DNA of 61,593 nucleotides from an uncultured Porphyromonadaceae bacterium (GTDB taxonomy: Bacteria > Bacteroidota > Bacteroidia > Bacteroidales > UBA11471), in assembly GCA_900542765.1 (NCBI GenBank), contig UQOX01000014.1:1-61593 (forward strand), written 5' to 3'. The position numbers were made by a program, and so were the translations under genes. Positions 17,346 to 26,445 of this stretch are shown one piece after another. Each line of letters opens with the position of its first letter. Position 1 is the stretch's first letter. Below the pieces are notes generated by a model that did not search any database, was not told where the DNA came from, and saw only the letters and a program-made list of their open reading frames with translations.

Positions 17346-18296
17346 CTATGCTTTGTTCTCGGGCGTTTCGGCCTTCGGTTCCTCGGCTTTGGGAGCAGCC
17401 GGTTTCACTTCGGGTGTTTCGGCCTTCGGCATAACCGGTTTTACCTCAGAGGCTTCAACTTTCGGCTCAGCCGGTTTGCGGGGCGGGAAGTTGATGGCGT
17501 GTATGGCTCCTGTCGGGCATACGGCTTCGCATTTGCGGCACAAACGGCATTTCTGGTAGTCGATGTAAGCCACGTTGTTGGTAACGGTGATGGCTTCGAA
17601 AGGACACTCCTTGGCGCATTTGCCGCAACCGATGCAGGCGGCCGTGCAGGCTTTGCGGGCTACGGCACCTTTGTCTTTGTTGACGCAACTTACATACATG
17701 CGACGCGATTTAGGCCCTTTGTTGCGCAACTCGATGATGCCCTTGGGACAGGCTTTTACGCAAGCGCCGCAAGCCGTACACAACTCTTCATCGACCTCGG
17801 GCAGGCGTGTCTCGGGGTTGATGTGAATGGCTCCGAACGAGCAGGCGTTTTCACAATCGCCGTTGCCCAGGCAACCATAGGAGCAACCTGTCTCTCCGCT
17901 GTATAAGGCGGCTTCGATGGCGCAGGTCGATGCTCCGTCATAGTGGCTGGTTTTTTTCCGGTTGGCGCAGGTGCCGTTGCAACGCACGACAGCGACTTTC
18001 GGAGTTACTTCACCGACCTCCATACCCAATATGGTGGCGATTTTTGCCATGACGGGCGCTCCACCCACGGGGCACAACATACCATCGAGAGAGTCGGCTT
18101 TCACGCAAGCGGCAGCAAATCCGCCACAACCCGGGTATCCACAGCCACCGCAGTTGGCTCCGGGGAGTACGGCTTCGACTTGTCCGTTGCGCGGGTCTTC
18201 ATAGACTTTGAACTTTTGGGCGACAAAGTACAAGATAATTGCACTTATGGCTCCAATACCCCCCAATGAGAGGGTCGCAATCCATACTAAACTCAT
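17346..18296 (-). CDS. rnfB: Rnf electron transport complex subunit B
   Basis: The 316-residue ferredoxin-type subunit has an N-terminal membrane anchor, a GANCGGCGYPGCGGFA cluster motif near residue 50, and several CxxCxxC...CP clusters, including CTACGACVKACPKG, CIGCGKCAKECP and CRLCRKCEAVCP. It passes electrons from ferredoxin into the complex. The last 45 residues or so are a Pro/Ala/Glu/Lys-rich tail with repeated KPxxPKAExPE units, probably disordered. Confidence 0.95.
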   Translation of the reverse strand: MSLVWIATLSLGGIGAISAIILYFVAQKFKVYEDPRNGQVEAVLPGANCGGCGYPGCGGFAAACVKADSLDGMLCPVGGAPVMAKIATILGMEVGEVTPKVAVVRCNGTCANRKKTSHYDGASTCAIEAALYSGETGCSYGCLGNGDCENACSFGAIHINPETRLPEVDEELCTACGACVKACPKGIIELRNKGPKSRRMYVSCVNKDKGAVARKACTAACIGCGKCAKECPFEAITVTNNVAYIDYQKCRLCRKCEAVCPTGAIHAINFPPRKPAEPKVEASEVKPVMPKAETPEVKPAAPKAEEPKAETPENKA

Positions 18297-18318
18297 TTCT
18301 TCTTAATTTATAATAGGT

Positions 18319-18759
18319 TTATAGGTTTTCACTTTGGTGTTGCGGCTCGACGGTAAATACCAGCGATTTTTTTATTTTTTTGCGCAACAGGTACAATGCC
18401 AGGTAATAGGGCAGCAGCGACAGCAGCGCCGAAACGCCGGCTACGGCTTCGTCGTGGGAGATGAAGTATGCGCCCGCCAAAACGCAGCAAACCACCACAA
18501 ACGGGTACAAAAATGCAAGCCGCAGAGCTTGGTTGCTCATGGCTTCGGTACCCACGACCCATACGGGTTGTCCCACATATAAATCGGGTGTGTAACAAGT
18601 CGTTTCGATGATTTTTTCACTCCGGTCCGCTGCCGTACATGCCGATTTCACATGGCAGCCCGCGCAGGCCGAGTGCTGTATGATTCGGACATAAACGGTC
18701 GTCCCATCTATCTGCGTGATGGTGCCTTCGTGTTTTACATGCGTATTTTTCTTGCCCAT
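18319..18759 (-). CDS. rseC: RseC/MucC family protein (SoxR-reducing system)
   Basis: This 146-residue protein has a small N-terminal domain with a cysteine motif (CAGCHVKSAC, about 34-43) and two transmembrane helices (about 80-125), the RseC arrangement. In this phylum rseC commonly leads the rnf operon, which suggests a role in redox maturation of the complex rather than in sigma-E control. It is the first gene, 22 bp before rnfB, with a consensus promoter upstream. Confidence 0.9.
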   Translation of the reverse strand: MGKKNTHVKHEGTITQIDGTTVYVRIIQHSACAGCHVKSACTAADRSEKIIETTCYTPDLYVGQPVWVVGTEAMSNQALRLAFLYPFVVVCCVLAGAYFISHDEAVAGVSALLSLLPYYLALYLLRKKIKKSLVFTVEPQHQSENL

Positions 18760-19156
18760 TTTGCTATCTCAACATGGCAATATTTAATGAGGCAAAAGTA
18801 GATATTATTTCGCTACCGACCAATAAAAAACACAAAAAAAATAGGAGTCCTTTAAATAATGTTTGAGAATAAATTCTCATCATGCGTGACATGCCCCATC
18901 ATGGCAGCTATTGCTTCGTCCTGCGATTATGGGGGAAATCTAAAAAGATGTTATCTCTGCGACGATGAGTCGTGTGTGGCTGTGTGCCGTTGTCCATGCC
19001 GATTTCCTGTCTGATTTCCCCCCCCCGGAAAGCCGCCATACAGCCTTTTTGACGGCATGCTTCGGGTTTGCACCCTTCGTCCGTAAAGTTTGCTGCGATA
19101 AAAATGGAAGATTCCCGAAAAATATGTATCTTGCGGCCTCAATTCAAAACATAGCT
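18760..19156. other. Intergenic region between rnf and rmlB
   Basis: This 397-bp divergent region holds the rseC promoter at its left end, a nine-C homopolymer (about 19018-19026) and a weaker TATCTTGC box (19127-19134) that may serve rmlB. I see no gene or RNA structure in it. An open frame entering rmlB from 18965 is not supported. Confidence 0.6.
18793..18823 (-). promoter_or_regulatory. Promoter of the rseC-rnf operon
   Basis: Minus-strand TACTTTTG at 18793-18800 and TTG at 18821-18823, 20 bp apart, match the Bacteroidetes promoter. The leader is about 25 nt. Confidence 0.78.
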
Positions 19157-20356
19157 ATGAAAACCTATTTAGTAACCGGCGCGGCCGGTTTTATCGGAGC
19201 GAACTTTGTAAAATACATGTTGAAGAAATATGACGACATTGCCATCGTCATTCTCGACAAACTCACATATGCCGGAAATCTCGGAACCATCAAAGAGGAA
19301 TTGAAAGACACCCGCGTGGAATTCGTGCGCGGCGATATTATCAATGCCGAGTTGGTTTCGAACATTTTTACCCGTCGTTCGATCGATTATGTCGTCAATT
19401 TTGCGGCCGAGTCGCACGTCGATCGCAGCATTACCAATCCGCAACTCTTCTTGCAGACCAACATCTTGGGTACACAGAATATGCTCGAATGTGCCAAGAA
19501 GGCTTGGACCACCGGGAAAGACGCGCAAGGCTATCCCACCTATATGCCCGGAAAAAAATTCTTGCAGGTATCGACCGACGAAGTCTATGGGTCGCTTTCG
19601 AAAGACTATGACACGCCGCAGCCGCTCCACATCGAGGACGAAGGCGTGCGCCGCGTCGTGAAGGGCCGTTCGCACATACAGACCTACGGGAAGAAATTCT
19701 TTACCGAGGAAACACCTCTCGACCCCCGTTCGCCCTATTCCTCGTCGAAGACCGGAGCCGACCTCATCGTGCGCGCTTATCACGAGACCTACAAAATGCC
19801 GGTCAATATCACCCGTTGTTCCAACAATTACGGCCCGTACCATTTCCCCGAGAAACTCATACCCCTTATCATAAAGAACATACTCGAAGGTCGCAAACTT
19901 CCCGTCTATGGCAAGGGCGACAATGTGCGCGACTGGCTCTACGTCGAGGACCATGCCAAGGCCATCGACATGGTGCTCTCCGGCGGTCGTGTGGGTGAAG
20001 TCTATAACATCGGCGGTTTCAATGAGGAAACAAATATCAACATCGTGAAACTCACCATCGACACGATTGCCCGGTTGATGAAGGAAGAGCCCCGTTATCA
20101 AGCGGTCTTGAAGACTTCGCTCGAAAACATCAACTACGACCTCATTACCTATGTGGGTGACCGCTTGGGACATGACATGCGCTATGCCATCGACCCCTCG
20201 AAGACGGCCCGCGAGCTGGGTTGGTATCCCGAGACCCCGTTCGAAACAGGCATCGAAAAGACCATACGCTGGTATCTCGAACATCAGGATTGGGTCGATG
20301 AGGTCGTCAGCGGCGACTATCAGAAATATTACGAACAGATGTATTCCAACCGATAA
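19157..20356 (+). CDS. rmlB: dTDP-glucose 4,6-dehydratase
   Basis: The 399-residue short-chain dehydrogenase converts dTDP-glucose to dTDP-4-keto-6-deoxyglucose. The Rossmann motif GAAGFIGAN is at the N-terminus, STDEVYG and the YSSSK catalytic pair (YxxxK) follow, and NNYGPY is present. An insertion between STDEVYG and YSSSK makes it longer than enterobacterial RmlB, as in other Bacteroidales. The start at 19157 puts the Rossmann glycine loop at residue 8. It begins a five-gene run with gaps or overlaps from 30 bp to -4 bp. Confidence 0.95.
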   Translation: MKTYLVTGAAGFIGANFVKYMLKKYDDIAIVILDKLTYAGNLGTIKEELKDTRVEFVRGDIINAELVSNIFTRRSIDYVVNFAAESHVDRSITNPQLFLQTNILGTQNMLECAKKAWTTGKDAQGYPTYMPGKKFLQVSTDEVYGSLSKDYDTPQPLHIEDEGVRRVVKGRSHIQTYGKKFFTEETPLDPRSPYSSSKTGADLIVRAYHETYKMPVNITRCSNNYGPYHFPEKLIPLIIKNILEGRKLPVYGKGDNVRDWLYVEDHAKAIDMVLSGGRVGEVYNIGGFNEETNINIVKLTIDTIARLMKEEPRYQAVLKTSLENINYDLITYVGDRLGHDMRYAIDPSKTARELGWYPETPFETGIEKTIRWYLEHQDWVDEVVSGDYQKYYEQMYSNR

Positions 20357-20368
20357 CCTCGATAAACC

Positions 20369-21253
20369 ATGAAAGGAATAGTTTTGGCCGGCGGGTCGGG
20401 CACGCGCCTTTACCCGATAACGATGGGCGTCAGCAAGCAGATGCTGCCCATATATGACAAACCCATGATTTACTATCCCATATCGGTCCTCATGTTGGCC
20501 GGTATCCGCGATATACTCATCATTTCCACTCCCTACGACCTGCCGGGATTCCGGCGCCTGTTGGGCGACGGTTCGCAGTTCGGCGTCCGTTTCGAGTATG
20601 CCGAGCAGCCTTCACCCGATGGCTTGGCACAAGCCTTTATCATTGGCGAAAAGTTCATCGGTGACGACACCGCCTGTCTGGTATTGGGGGATAATATTTT
20701 TTACGGACAGAGTTTCTCGTCGATGCTTTCTGTGGCCGTGAAGAATGCCGAGGAGGGGCTGGCCACCGTTTTCGGTTACCGGGTGAGCGACCCCGAGCGT
20801 TATGGCGTAGCCGCTTTCGATGCCGATGGCAATGTGACCTCCATCGAGGAAAAACCGGCTCACCCCAAAAGCAATTATGCCGTGGTGGGACTCTATTTCT
20901 ACCCCAACAAGGTCGTGGACATCGCCAAGACCATCAAACCCTCGCCGCGAGGAGAGTTGGAGATAACGTCGGTCAACCAGGAGTTTCTGGCGGCCGGAGA
21001 GCTCAAAGTGCAGCTCATGGGCCGAGGTTTCGCGTGGCTCGATACCGGCACGCACGATTCCCTGTTCGAGGCTTCGGCATTCATCGAGACCATAGAGCAT
21101 CGCCAGGGTTGGAAAGTGGCATGCCTCGAAGAGATTGCCTACAACCAAGGTTGGATTACCACCGAACAGCTCCTGAAACAGGCCGAGCCGATGAAGAAAA
21201 ACCAATATGGCCAATATCTGATTGCTCTTGCCCGCGAAAACGGGGAAAAGTAA
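20369..21253 (+). CDS. rmlA: Glucose-1-phosphate thymidylyltransferase
   Basis: This 294-residue nucleotidyltransferase makes dTDP-glucose from dTTP and glucose-1-phosphate. It has [11 protein letters not shown] at the N-terminus, [23 protein letters not shown] with the Mg-binding Asp, and VGLYFYP. The length is normal. It lies 12 bp after rmlB. No rmlC or rmlD follows, so the pathway does not run to rhamnose here. Confidence 0.96.
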   Translation: MKGIVLAGGSGTRLYPITMGVSKQMLPIYDKPMIYYPISVLMLAGIRDILIISTPYDLPGFRRLLGDGSQFGVRFEYAEQPSPDGLAQAFIIGEKFIGDDTACLVLGDNIFYGQSFSSMLSVAVKNAEEGLATVFGYRVSDPERYGVAAFDADGNVTSIEEKPAHPKSNYAVVGLYFYPNKVVDIAKTIKPSPRGELEITSVNQEFLAAGELKVQLMGRGFAWLDTGTHDSLFEASAFIETIEHRQGWKVACLEEIAYNQGWITTEQLLKQAEPMKKNQYGQYLIALARENGEK

Positions 21254-21283
21254 CCTCTCGCCGATACCCGTAAAAATGTCGAC

Positions 21284-21688
21284 ATGATAGAGGGCGTAAG
21301 AAAAATCGACTTGCCGAAAATCGAGGACCGGAGAGGAAACCTCTCTTTTATCGAGAGCGGACGACACCTCCCGTTCGACATCAAGCGCGCCTATTGGATA
21401 TATGATGTCCCCGGCGGGCAATACCGCGGCGGACACGCTTACCGCACCCAGGAAGAGTTCATTGTCGCCCTTTCGGGAAGTTTCGAGCTTGTCGTGCGCG
21501 ATGCTTCGGGGCGAAGCGAGCGTTTTTTCCTGAACCGTTCCTATTACGGCATATACCTGCCGGCTCTTACTTGGCGGCAGTTGACCGATTTCTCGACCAA
21601 CTCCCTGGCACTGGTATTGTCGTCGGCGGCCTTTGACGAAGGCGATTACATATACGATTTCGACGAGTACAAAAGATTGAGTCTATGA
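21284..21688 (+). CDS. dTDP-4-keto-6-deoxyhexose 3,4-ketoisomerase-like cupin, copy 1
   Basis: This is a 134-residue cupin of the FdtA/QdtA (WxcM-like) family. Its metal-free active site normally contains HxH in a R-G-x-H-A-H segment; here the segment reads RGGHAYR, so the second histidine is tyrosine. Other family features (YDVPGGQ, LSGSFELVV, YGIYLPALTW) are intact. It may be inactive, may have a shifted specificity, or may pair with copy 2. Its TGA overlaps the ATG of copy 2. Confidence 0.85.
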   Translation: MIEGVRKIDLPKIEDRRGNLSFIESGRHLPFDIKRAYWIYDVPGGQYRGGHAYRTQEEFIVALSGSFELVVRDASGRSERFFLNRSYYGIYLPALTWRQLTDFSTNSLALVLSSAAFDEGDYIYDFDEYKRLSL

Positions 21689-22104
21689 CACACCCTTCGG
21701 TCCACGATTGTGAGTTGATGACGTTGCCCCGCATCTATGACCCGGGGGGAAATATCACGCCGCTGCACGGGGGGCGAGACCTCCCGTTTGAGATACGGCG
21801 CATCTTTTACCTTTATGATATTCCCGGCGGTGAATCGCGCGGAGCCCACGCGCACAAGTCGTGCCATCAACTGATTGTCGCCGCGGCAGGGGCTTTTGAA
21901 GTCTTTCTCGATGATGGTCGCGAGCAGCGCGTCGTGACGTTGAATCGCCCCTACTATGGCCTGCATGTACCACCCGGAATATGGGCGGCGCAGCGCGAAT
22001 TTTCTTCCAGTTCCATCTGTCTCGTGTTGGCATCGGACTTTTACGAGGAGGCCGATTACATTCGCGACTATGACGAGTTCATTCGATATACCCGACAGCC
22101 ATGA
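21685..22104 (+). CDS. dTDP-4-keto-6-deoxyhexose 3,4-ketoisomerase-like cupin, copy 2
   Basis: The 139-residue paralogue carries the intact motif RGAHAHK with both histidines, plus YDIPGGE, YYGLHVPPGIW and DYDEF. It is the better candidate for the active 3,4-ketoisomerase that turns dTDP-4-keto-6-deoxyglucose into the 3-keto sugar. FdtA and QdtA differ in C4 stereochemistry and sequence reading alone does not separate them. It overlaps both neighbours by 4 bp. Confidence 0.87.
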   Translation: MTHPSVHDCELMTLPRIYDPGGNITPLHGGRDLPFEIRRIFYLYDIPGGESRGAHAHKSCHQLIVAAAGAFEVFLDDGREQRVVTLNRPYYGLHVPPGIWAAQREFSSSSICLVLASDFYEEADYIRDYDEFIRYTRQP

Positions 22105-23234
22105 AGTTCCAGGATTTGCAGAAAATCAATGCACGTTATGCCGATGCCTTGAAGCAGGCCGCCGCCGCGGTCATCGATTCGGGGTGGTATCTGTCGGGGC
22201 AGCAGGTGGCCGGTTTCGAAAGCCGTTTGGCAACTTACCTCGGCGTGCCGCATGTCGTGGCTTGCGGGAACGGTCTCGATGCCTTGCGACTTATCCTGCG
22301 GGCTTATGTCGAAACGGGGAAACTCTCGGCCGGTGATGAAGTCATCGTGCCGGCCAATACCTATGTAGCGACTGTCCTGGCCATCACCGACAACCATCTC
22401 ACCCCCCGCTTTGTCGAACCTTCGGCATCGACCCACAATCTCGATTCCCAACGCATCGAGTCGGCCATGACGTCACGCACCCGGGCTGTGCTTCCGGTGC
22501 ATCTCTATGGCCGTTGTTGTTGGGATACGACATTGGTCGAAGTCGCCCGTGCACACCATTTGCTGGTGGTCGAAGACGCCGCGCAGGCCATGGGTGCCGA
22601 AGCTCCCTGCGAGGGACTTTTCGGCGGTCGCAAAGCCGGTGCTTTGGGACACGCCGCAGGCATCAGTTTCTATCCGTCGAAAAATTTAGGCGCTTTGGGC
22701 GACGGGGGAGCCGTTGCCACACACGATGCGGAGTTGGCTCAAACCGTTCGCGCCTTGGCCAATTATGGCTCGGAGCGTCGCTATTACAATAAATATCGGG
22801 GGTACAACAGCCGGTTAGATGAATTGCAGGCCGCTTTCCTCACGGTGAAACTGGCCTATCTCGACGAGGACAACCGCAGCCGCCGCAGGCTGGCGGCCCT
22901 TTATGACCGTGCCATTACGGCTCCCGATGTCATAAAACCGCTCTTGGACGAGGGGGACATTTATCACCAATATGTCGTGCGGGTTCCTCACCGGCAAAAG
23001 TTGATAGAGGCTCTCCGACAACAGCAGATACCTACGCTCATACATTATCCCGTGCCCCCGCACAAGCAGGCTTGCTATGCCTGTTATCACGACTTGTCGT
23101 TGCCGCTTGCCGAGCAGTTGGCCGATGAGGTGCTCTCGTTGCCCATCTCGCCGGTGATGAGCGAGGAAGAGGTCTTGACGGTGGCACAGGCCATTAATGA
23201 ATTCTATAAAAAAGAGGAGGAGGCGAGAGGCTAA
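22101..23234 (+). CDS. DegT/DnrJ/EryC1/StrS sugar aminotransferase (FdtB/QdtB type)
   Basis: The 377-residue PLP aminotransferase probably aminates C3 of the keto sugar, giving dTDP-3-amino-3,6-dideoxyhexose. The PLP lysine is in SFYPSKNLGALGDGGA, VVEDAAQAMGAE holds the conserved Asp and Gln, and HLYG is typical. It overlaps the ketoisomerase by 4 bp. No N-acetyltransferase gene follows, so the final amino sugar is either free, finished by a distant enzyme, or not acetylated. Its stop overlaps the stop of the convergent barrel gene by 3-4 bp. Confidence 0.9.
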   Translation: MKFQDLQKINARYADALKQAAAAVIDSGWYLSGQQVAGFESRLATYLGVPHVVACGNGLDALRLILRAYVETGKLSAGDEVIVPANTYVATVLAITDNHLTPRFVEPSASTHNLDSQRIESAMTSRTRAVLPVHLYGRCCWDTTLVEVARAHHLLVVEDAAQAMGAEAPCEGLFGGRKAGALGHAAGISFYPSKNLGALGDGGAVATHDAELAQTVRALANYGSERRYYNKYRGYNSRLDELQAAFLTVKLAYLDEDNRSRRRLAALYDRAITAPDVIKPLLDEGDIYHQYVVRVPHRQKLIEALRQQQIPTLIHYPVPPHKQACYACYHDLSLPLAEQLADEVLSLPISPVMSEEEVLTVAQAINEFYKKEEEARG

Positions 23235-24691
23235 AACGCTTCGTTGATGTTGAACATGAAGCCGGTTTTGAAATCCTTTCCGAACCCTAAATCCAGTCGC
23301 ACGTTGACCCGGCTCTTGAATTCCCAGCGGTAGCCGATACCGAAGTTGGGCAGTGTCTTGGCGAAATCGAACGAGTGAAAATTCTCGAACACATTTCCGG
23401 CTCCCACCCACACGGCAATGCCGTTGCGGCGCCAAATGCGTTGACGCAGTTCGAGTTGGGCTTCCATGAGATTGTTATCACGGTATTGCCCCTCGTAGTA
23501 GCCGCGCATGCGGAACATGCCGCCAAGCCGGCTCTTCATGGTCCACGGCACGTCCCCGTAATTGAATCGCCCATGGAGGTCAAGTGCCAATATGCCCCCT
23601 TTCCACACCTTCTGATAGACATCGAAAATAAGGTCGGTCATCATGAAATCATATTTGTTGCCCAAGAATGCGGGATAGAAGCCTTGCTCTATTTTCAGGT
23701 AGATACCTTTGTGGGCATCGGTGATGACGTCCCGGCTGTCATATACGATTGAGGCTCCTGCACCGGGGGTTAATACACGGGGGCTTTCTCCGTCGATGAT
23801 TTGTTCCAGGGTGCGGGGGTCGGCCTCGTCCTTCTTGGTGAAATTAGTGCCCCTTACAAAGTCGAAACTGGCCATTGGCCCGATAAACAAGTTGTCGGAG
23901 AGCCGGAAAAGGAAATCGACTTTTATTTGCGACTGCAATCGGAGATAACTCCAATAATAGGAGCTGCTGCCGGCATCATATCCTATGCCCCAGTAGTTGC
24001 TGGGCATGGAGTAAAAATATACCGTATACAGCAGCCGGTACTTGTCTTTGGGAAGAATATGCGTGCCCCGAATGCCGAGCATATAGAACCCCGATATGGA
24101 AACATTTCCAAACAGAGAAACGTTCGACGGCTGAATGCTCAGGTCGCTGCGGTCGCTGCGATACAGGCCGGCAGCCATGATGCCGATGCCGAGGTTGGTA
24201 GCGCTGGAATATTGGGGCCCGCCTATGAAGCTGATGTCGAATTTTTTCTCCGGTTTGGGCTTGTTGGCATTTCTGAAATAATCGCCTATTTTCCTGAAAA
24301 AGGTACTGTTCGACGGCTGAATGCTCAGGTCGCTGCGGTCGCTGCGATACAGGCCGGCAGCCATGATGCCGATGCCGAGGTTGGTAGCGCTGGAATATTG
24401 GGGCCCGCCTATGAAGCTGATGTCGAATTTTTTCTCCGGTTTGGGCTTGTTGGCATTTCTGAAATAATCGCCTATTTTCCTGAAAAAGGTACTCTTTTTT
24501 GTCTCCGTCGAGTCCTGGGATAGAGCTTGCTGGTTTGATATTCCTGAGCTATCTTCCTGGACATAAGATGCCTGTGCGACGCTGTCGGTTGGTGTGGCGA
24601 GCAGGCCGCATAAGAATGCCATGACAAGAAACCATGTCCGGGCAGGAGGGAAAAGAGCCTTTTGATTGGGTAGGAGTGAAAGAGGTCGCAT
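23231..24691 (-). CDS. D15/Omp85-type outer-membrane barrel with internal duplication
   Basis: This 486-residue protein has a signal peptide (about 19-41, ending SVAQA) and a beta-barrel with the surface antigen D15 pattern: GAGASIVYDSRD, GIYLKIEQGFYP, RLGGMFRMRGYYEGQYRD and a terminal GIGYRWEF/VNVRLDLGFG region. No POTRA domain is seen. Residues 67-128 are repeated exactly as 129-190 through a 186-bp tandem duplication. The start at 24691 overlaps the protease stop as TAATG. An ATG at 24733 would lie inside the protease gene. The substrate is unknown. Confidence 0.85.
   Translation of the reverse strand: MRPLSLLPNQKALFPPARTWFLVMAFLCGLLATPTDSVAQASYVQEDSSGISNQQALSQDSTETKKSTFFRKIGDYFRNANKPKPEKKFDISFIGGPQYSSATNLGIGIMAAGLYRSDRSDLSIQPSNSTFFRKIGDYFRNANKPKPEKKFDISFIGGPQYSSATNLGIGIMAAGLYRSDRSDLSIQPSNVSLFGNVSISGFYMLGIRGTHILPKDKYRLLYTVYFYSMPSNYWGIGYDAGSSSYYWSYLRLQSQIKVDFLFRLSDNLFIGPMASFDFVRGTNFTKKDEADPRTLEQIIDGESPRVLTPGAGASIVYDSRDVITDAHKGIYLKIEQGFYPAFLGNKYDFMMTDLIFDVYQKVWKGGILALDLHGRFNYGDVPWTMKSRLGGMFRMRGYYEGQYRDNNLMEAQLELRQRIWRRNGIAVWVGAGNVFENFHSFDFAKTLPNFGIGYRWEFKSRVNVRLDLGFGKDFKTGFMFNINEAF
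24122..24493. repeat. Exact tandem duplication, 2 x 186 bp
   Basis: Units 24122-24307 and 24308-24493 are identical on reading base by base, and 186 is a multiple of three, so 62 codons are duplicated in frame. The bases just outside the units differ, which sets the borders. No divergence suggests a very recent event or an assembly artefact. Confidence 0.95.
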
Positions 24692-26442
24692 TAGGGTTGT
24701 GTGGTGGGTGATGACGAATAAAGGTTTAACCATTCGGCGGCGGATTTGTTCCCGCAGGTGGCGGCATTTTGCATATCTGAGAGGGCTTTGCCCTGCTCGT
24801 TTATGGCGAGATAGGAGAGAGCCCGATAATAATAGACGGTCGATTGCAGTTGCGCGTTGTCGATGAGGTCCGAGAGAATTTTTAGGGCGACATCGTATTT
24901 CTCCAAGAAATAGCAGGCCAGTCCTTTTATCATGAGCGTGTAATCGTCCGATTGGATTTTCAACGCGGCCTCGATGCAGGCCATGGCTCCCTCATAATCT
25001 TGAAATGCCATTTGGCACAACGACAAGTTGCAATAGATCGAGGCTTGCAACTGTTTGCTGTCGGTTTTCGCATCAAAGCTGCGCAGCGCCTGGTGGTAGT
25101 CGACAAGCGCATTTTCCCGGGCGTCGAGTTTCTCCCAGCAGCAACCCCGCAGATAATAGGCACCGGCATTGTGTGGATTTTCTGTCAGTATTTGTGTGAG
25201 TAGAGCCACCGCCTCATTATATCGACCGGTGTGGTAGAGTTTTTCCGCATCGAGAAACGGGGTCGGCTCCACGTCTTGGTCATTTGTCTCATTGAGTATG
25301 TAACGGGGCCTGCCTTCGTCGGCGGGTTGGTAGTTGACCAGCACGAGGACGACGAATTTTTTGTTCGTCGCAACAATTTCTGTCAACTGGCGTCCCGTCG
25401 GGGCCGGGGTGGCCGAGAATCCGTCCAATTCGTCGCATCGCTCGATAAGCTTCCACAGGTGGTTGGCCTTGATGGCAAGTTTGGGATAATAGTCGATATA
25501 CATGGCCGAATTGACGGCAAGTACGTTCCCGTCTTTGTCGAACAGGGGGCTCCCGCTGCTGCCTTCTTCGATGGAAACGGTCGTCTGGCAGCGCGACGGA
25601 TAGTAATTGTCGGTCGTGGCACTGATGATGCCGGTGGTCGTTTTGGGGTTGATGCCCAACCGGGTAATGGCCGGATAGCTTATGGAAAAACAATATTCCC
25701 CTTCAATGGGCTCGTCGCGACGAATGCCGTAGGGAATCTCTCCGAAGGTGGTAAAATCGGGGTCCTCTATTTTCAAGATGGCCAAGTCGTTGGGCTTGTC
25801 GGTGGCAACAATCCGGGCCTTGTAGGAATGTTCGAACGAGCCGTTTGCTCCGCATATCGATATGTGTTGCGAGGATTTTACCACATGATGGTTGGTAACA
25901 ATGTAGCCGTCCGGCGTTATGGCAAATCCCGAGCCGAGCGAAATGTCGTCGGTGGGCTTTGGATAGTCGATTTGAGGGAAGAGGCGGGTGAATACGATTT
26001 CTTGGAGCTGTTGTTTGAAAGCGAACGAATCGGGTGAAAATTCGATATATGTTTCTCTTCCTACCGGTTCGTTGGTTTGCGTGAACGGATTGTGCCCCCA
26101 GATGCGATAATATTCCTCGTAGTTGGTCATTTCGAGAAAATAGTCGACCATGCCGGGTTCGGCATTCTCACCTTCGAGCTGAATGACCCGGTACCGTAAA
26201 TTTTCGGGAAATCGCTCATCTTCAAATCTTTCAATGGCATAAATTTTTCCGTTGCTCGATTCCCATATGCCCTCGATGATTTCGAGCGTACCATTTGTGA
26301 CACGCTCGCTGATGATTTCTTTGGCCTTGGCCATGTCATAGTTTGCCACCTTGAATCGGCTGTATGCGGGTGTGGCGAGCACGGCCAGAAGCAAGAAGAT
26401 GAGTATATGAGTATATCGTCTTGTCATACCCCAAGGCATCAT
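24691..26442 (-). CDS. Trypsin-like serine protease with C-terminal TPR repeats
   Basis: The 583-residue exported protein has a signal peptide (hydrophobic ILIFLLLAVLATPAYS) and an unclassified N-terminal region of about 130 residues. An S1 protease domain follows with His in TNHHVV (about 183), Asp in NDLAIL (about 218) and Ser in EGSSGSPLF (about 297), so the triad is complete. From about residue 390 to 575, tetratricopeptide repeats are visible (YNEAVALL, NAGAYYLRGCCWEKL, YYYRALSYLAINEQGKALSDM). There is no PDZ domain. A start at 26427 would also leave a good signal peptide. It is the middle gene of an envelope operon. Confidence 0.87.
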   Translation of the reverse strand: MMPWGMTRRYTHILIFLLLAVLATPAYSRFKVANYDMAKAKEIISERVTNGTLEIIEGIWESSNGKIYAIERFEDERFPENLRYRVIQLEGENAEPGMVDYFLEMTNYEEYYRIWGHNPFTQTNEPVGRETYIEFSPDSFAFKQQLQEIVFTRLFPQIDYPKPTDDISLGSGFAITPDGYIVTNHHVVKSSQHISICGANGSFEHSYKARIVATDKPNDLAILKIEDPDFTTFGEIPYGIRRDEPIEGEYCFSISYPAITRLGINPKTTTGIISATTDNYYPSRCQTTVSIEEGSSGSPLFDKDGNVLAVNSAMYIDYYPKLAIKANHLWKLIERCDELDGFSATPAPTGRQLTEIVATNKKFVVLVLVNYQPADEGRPRYILNETNDQDVEPTPFLDAEKLYHTGRYNEAVALLTQILTENPHNAGAYYLRGCCWEKLDARENALVDYHQALRSFDAKTDSKQLQASIYCNLSLCQMAFQDYEGAMACIEAALKIQSDDYTLMIKGLACYFLEKYDVALKILSDLIDNAQLQSTVYYYRALSYLAINEQGKALSDMQNAATCGNKSAAEWLNLYSSSPTTQP

Positions 26443-26445
26443 TTT

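Noticed and set aside
19018..19026. Nine-C homopolymer upstream of rmlB as a phase-variable tract
   Set aside because: It is about 130 bp before the gene and outside the promoter box, so a switching role is not supported by the sequence.
18965..19156. An N-terminal extension of RmlB by 64 codons
   Set aside because: The Rossmann loop belongs close to the N-terminus, and the extension covers the likely promoter region.
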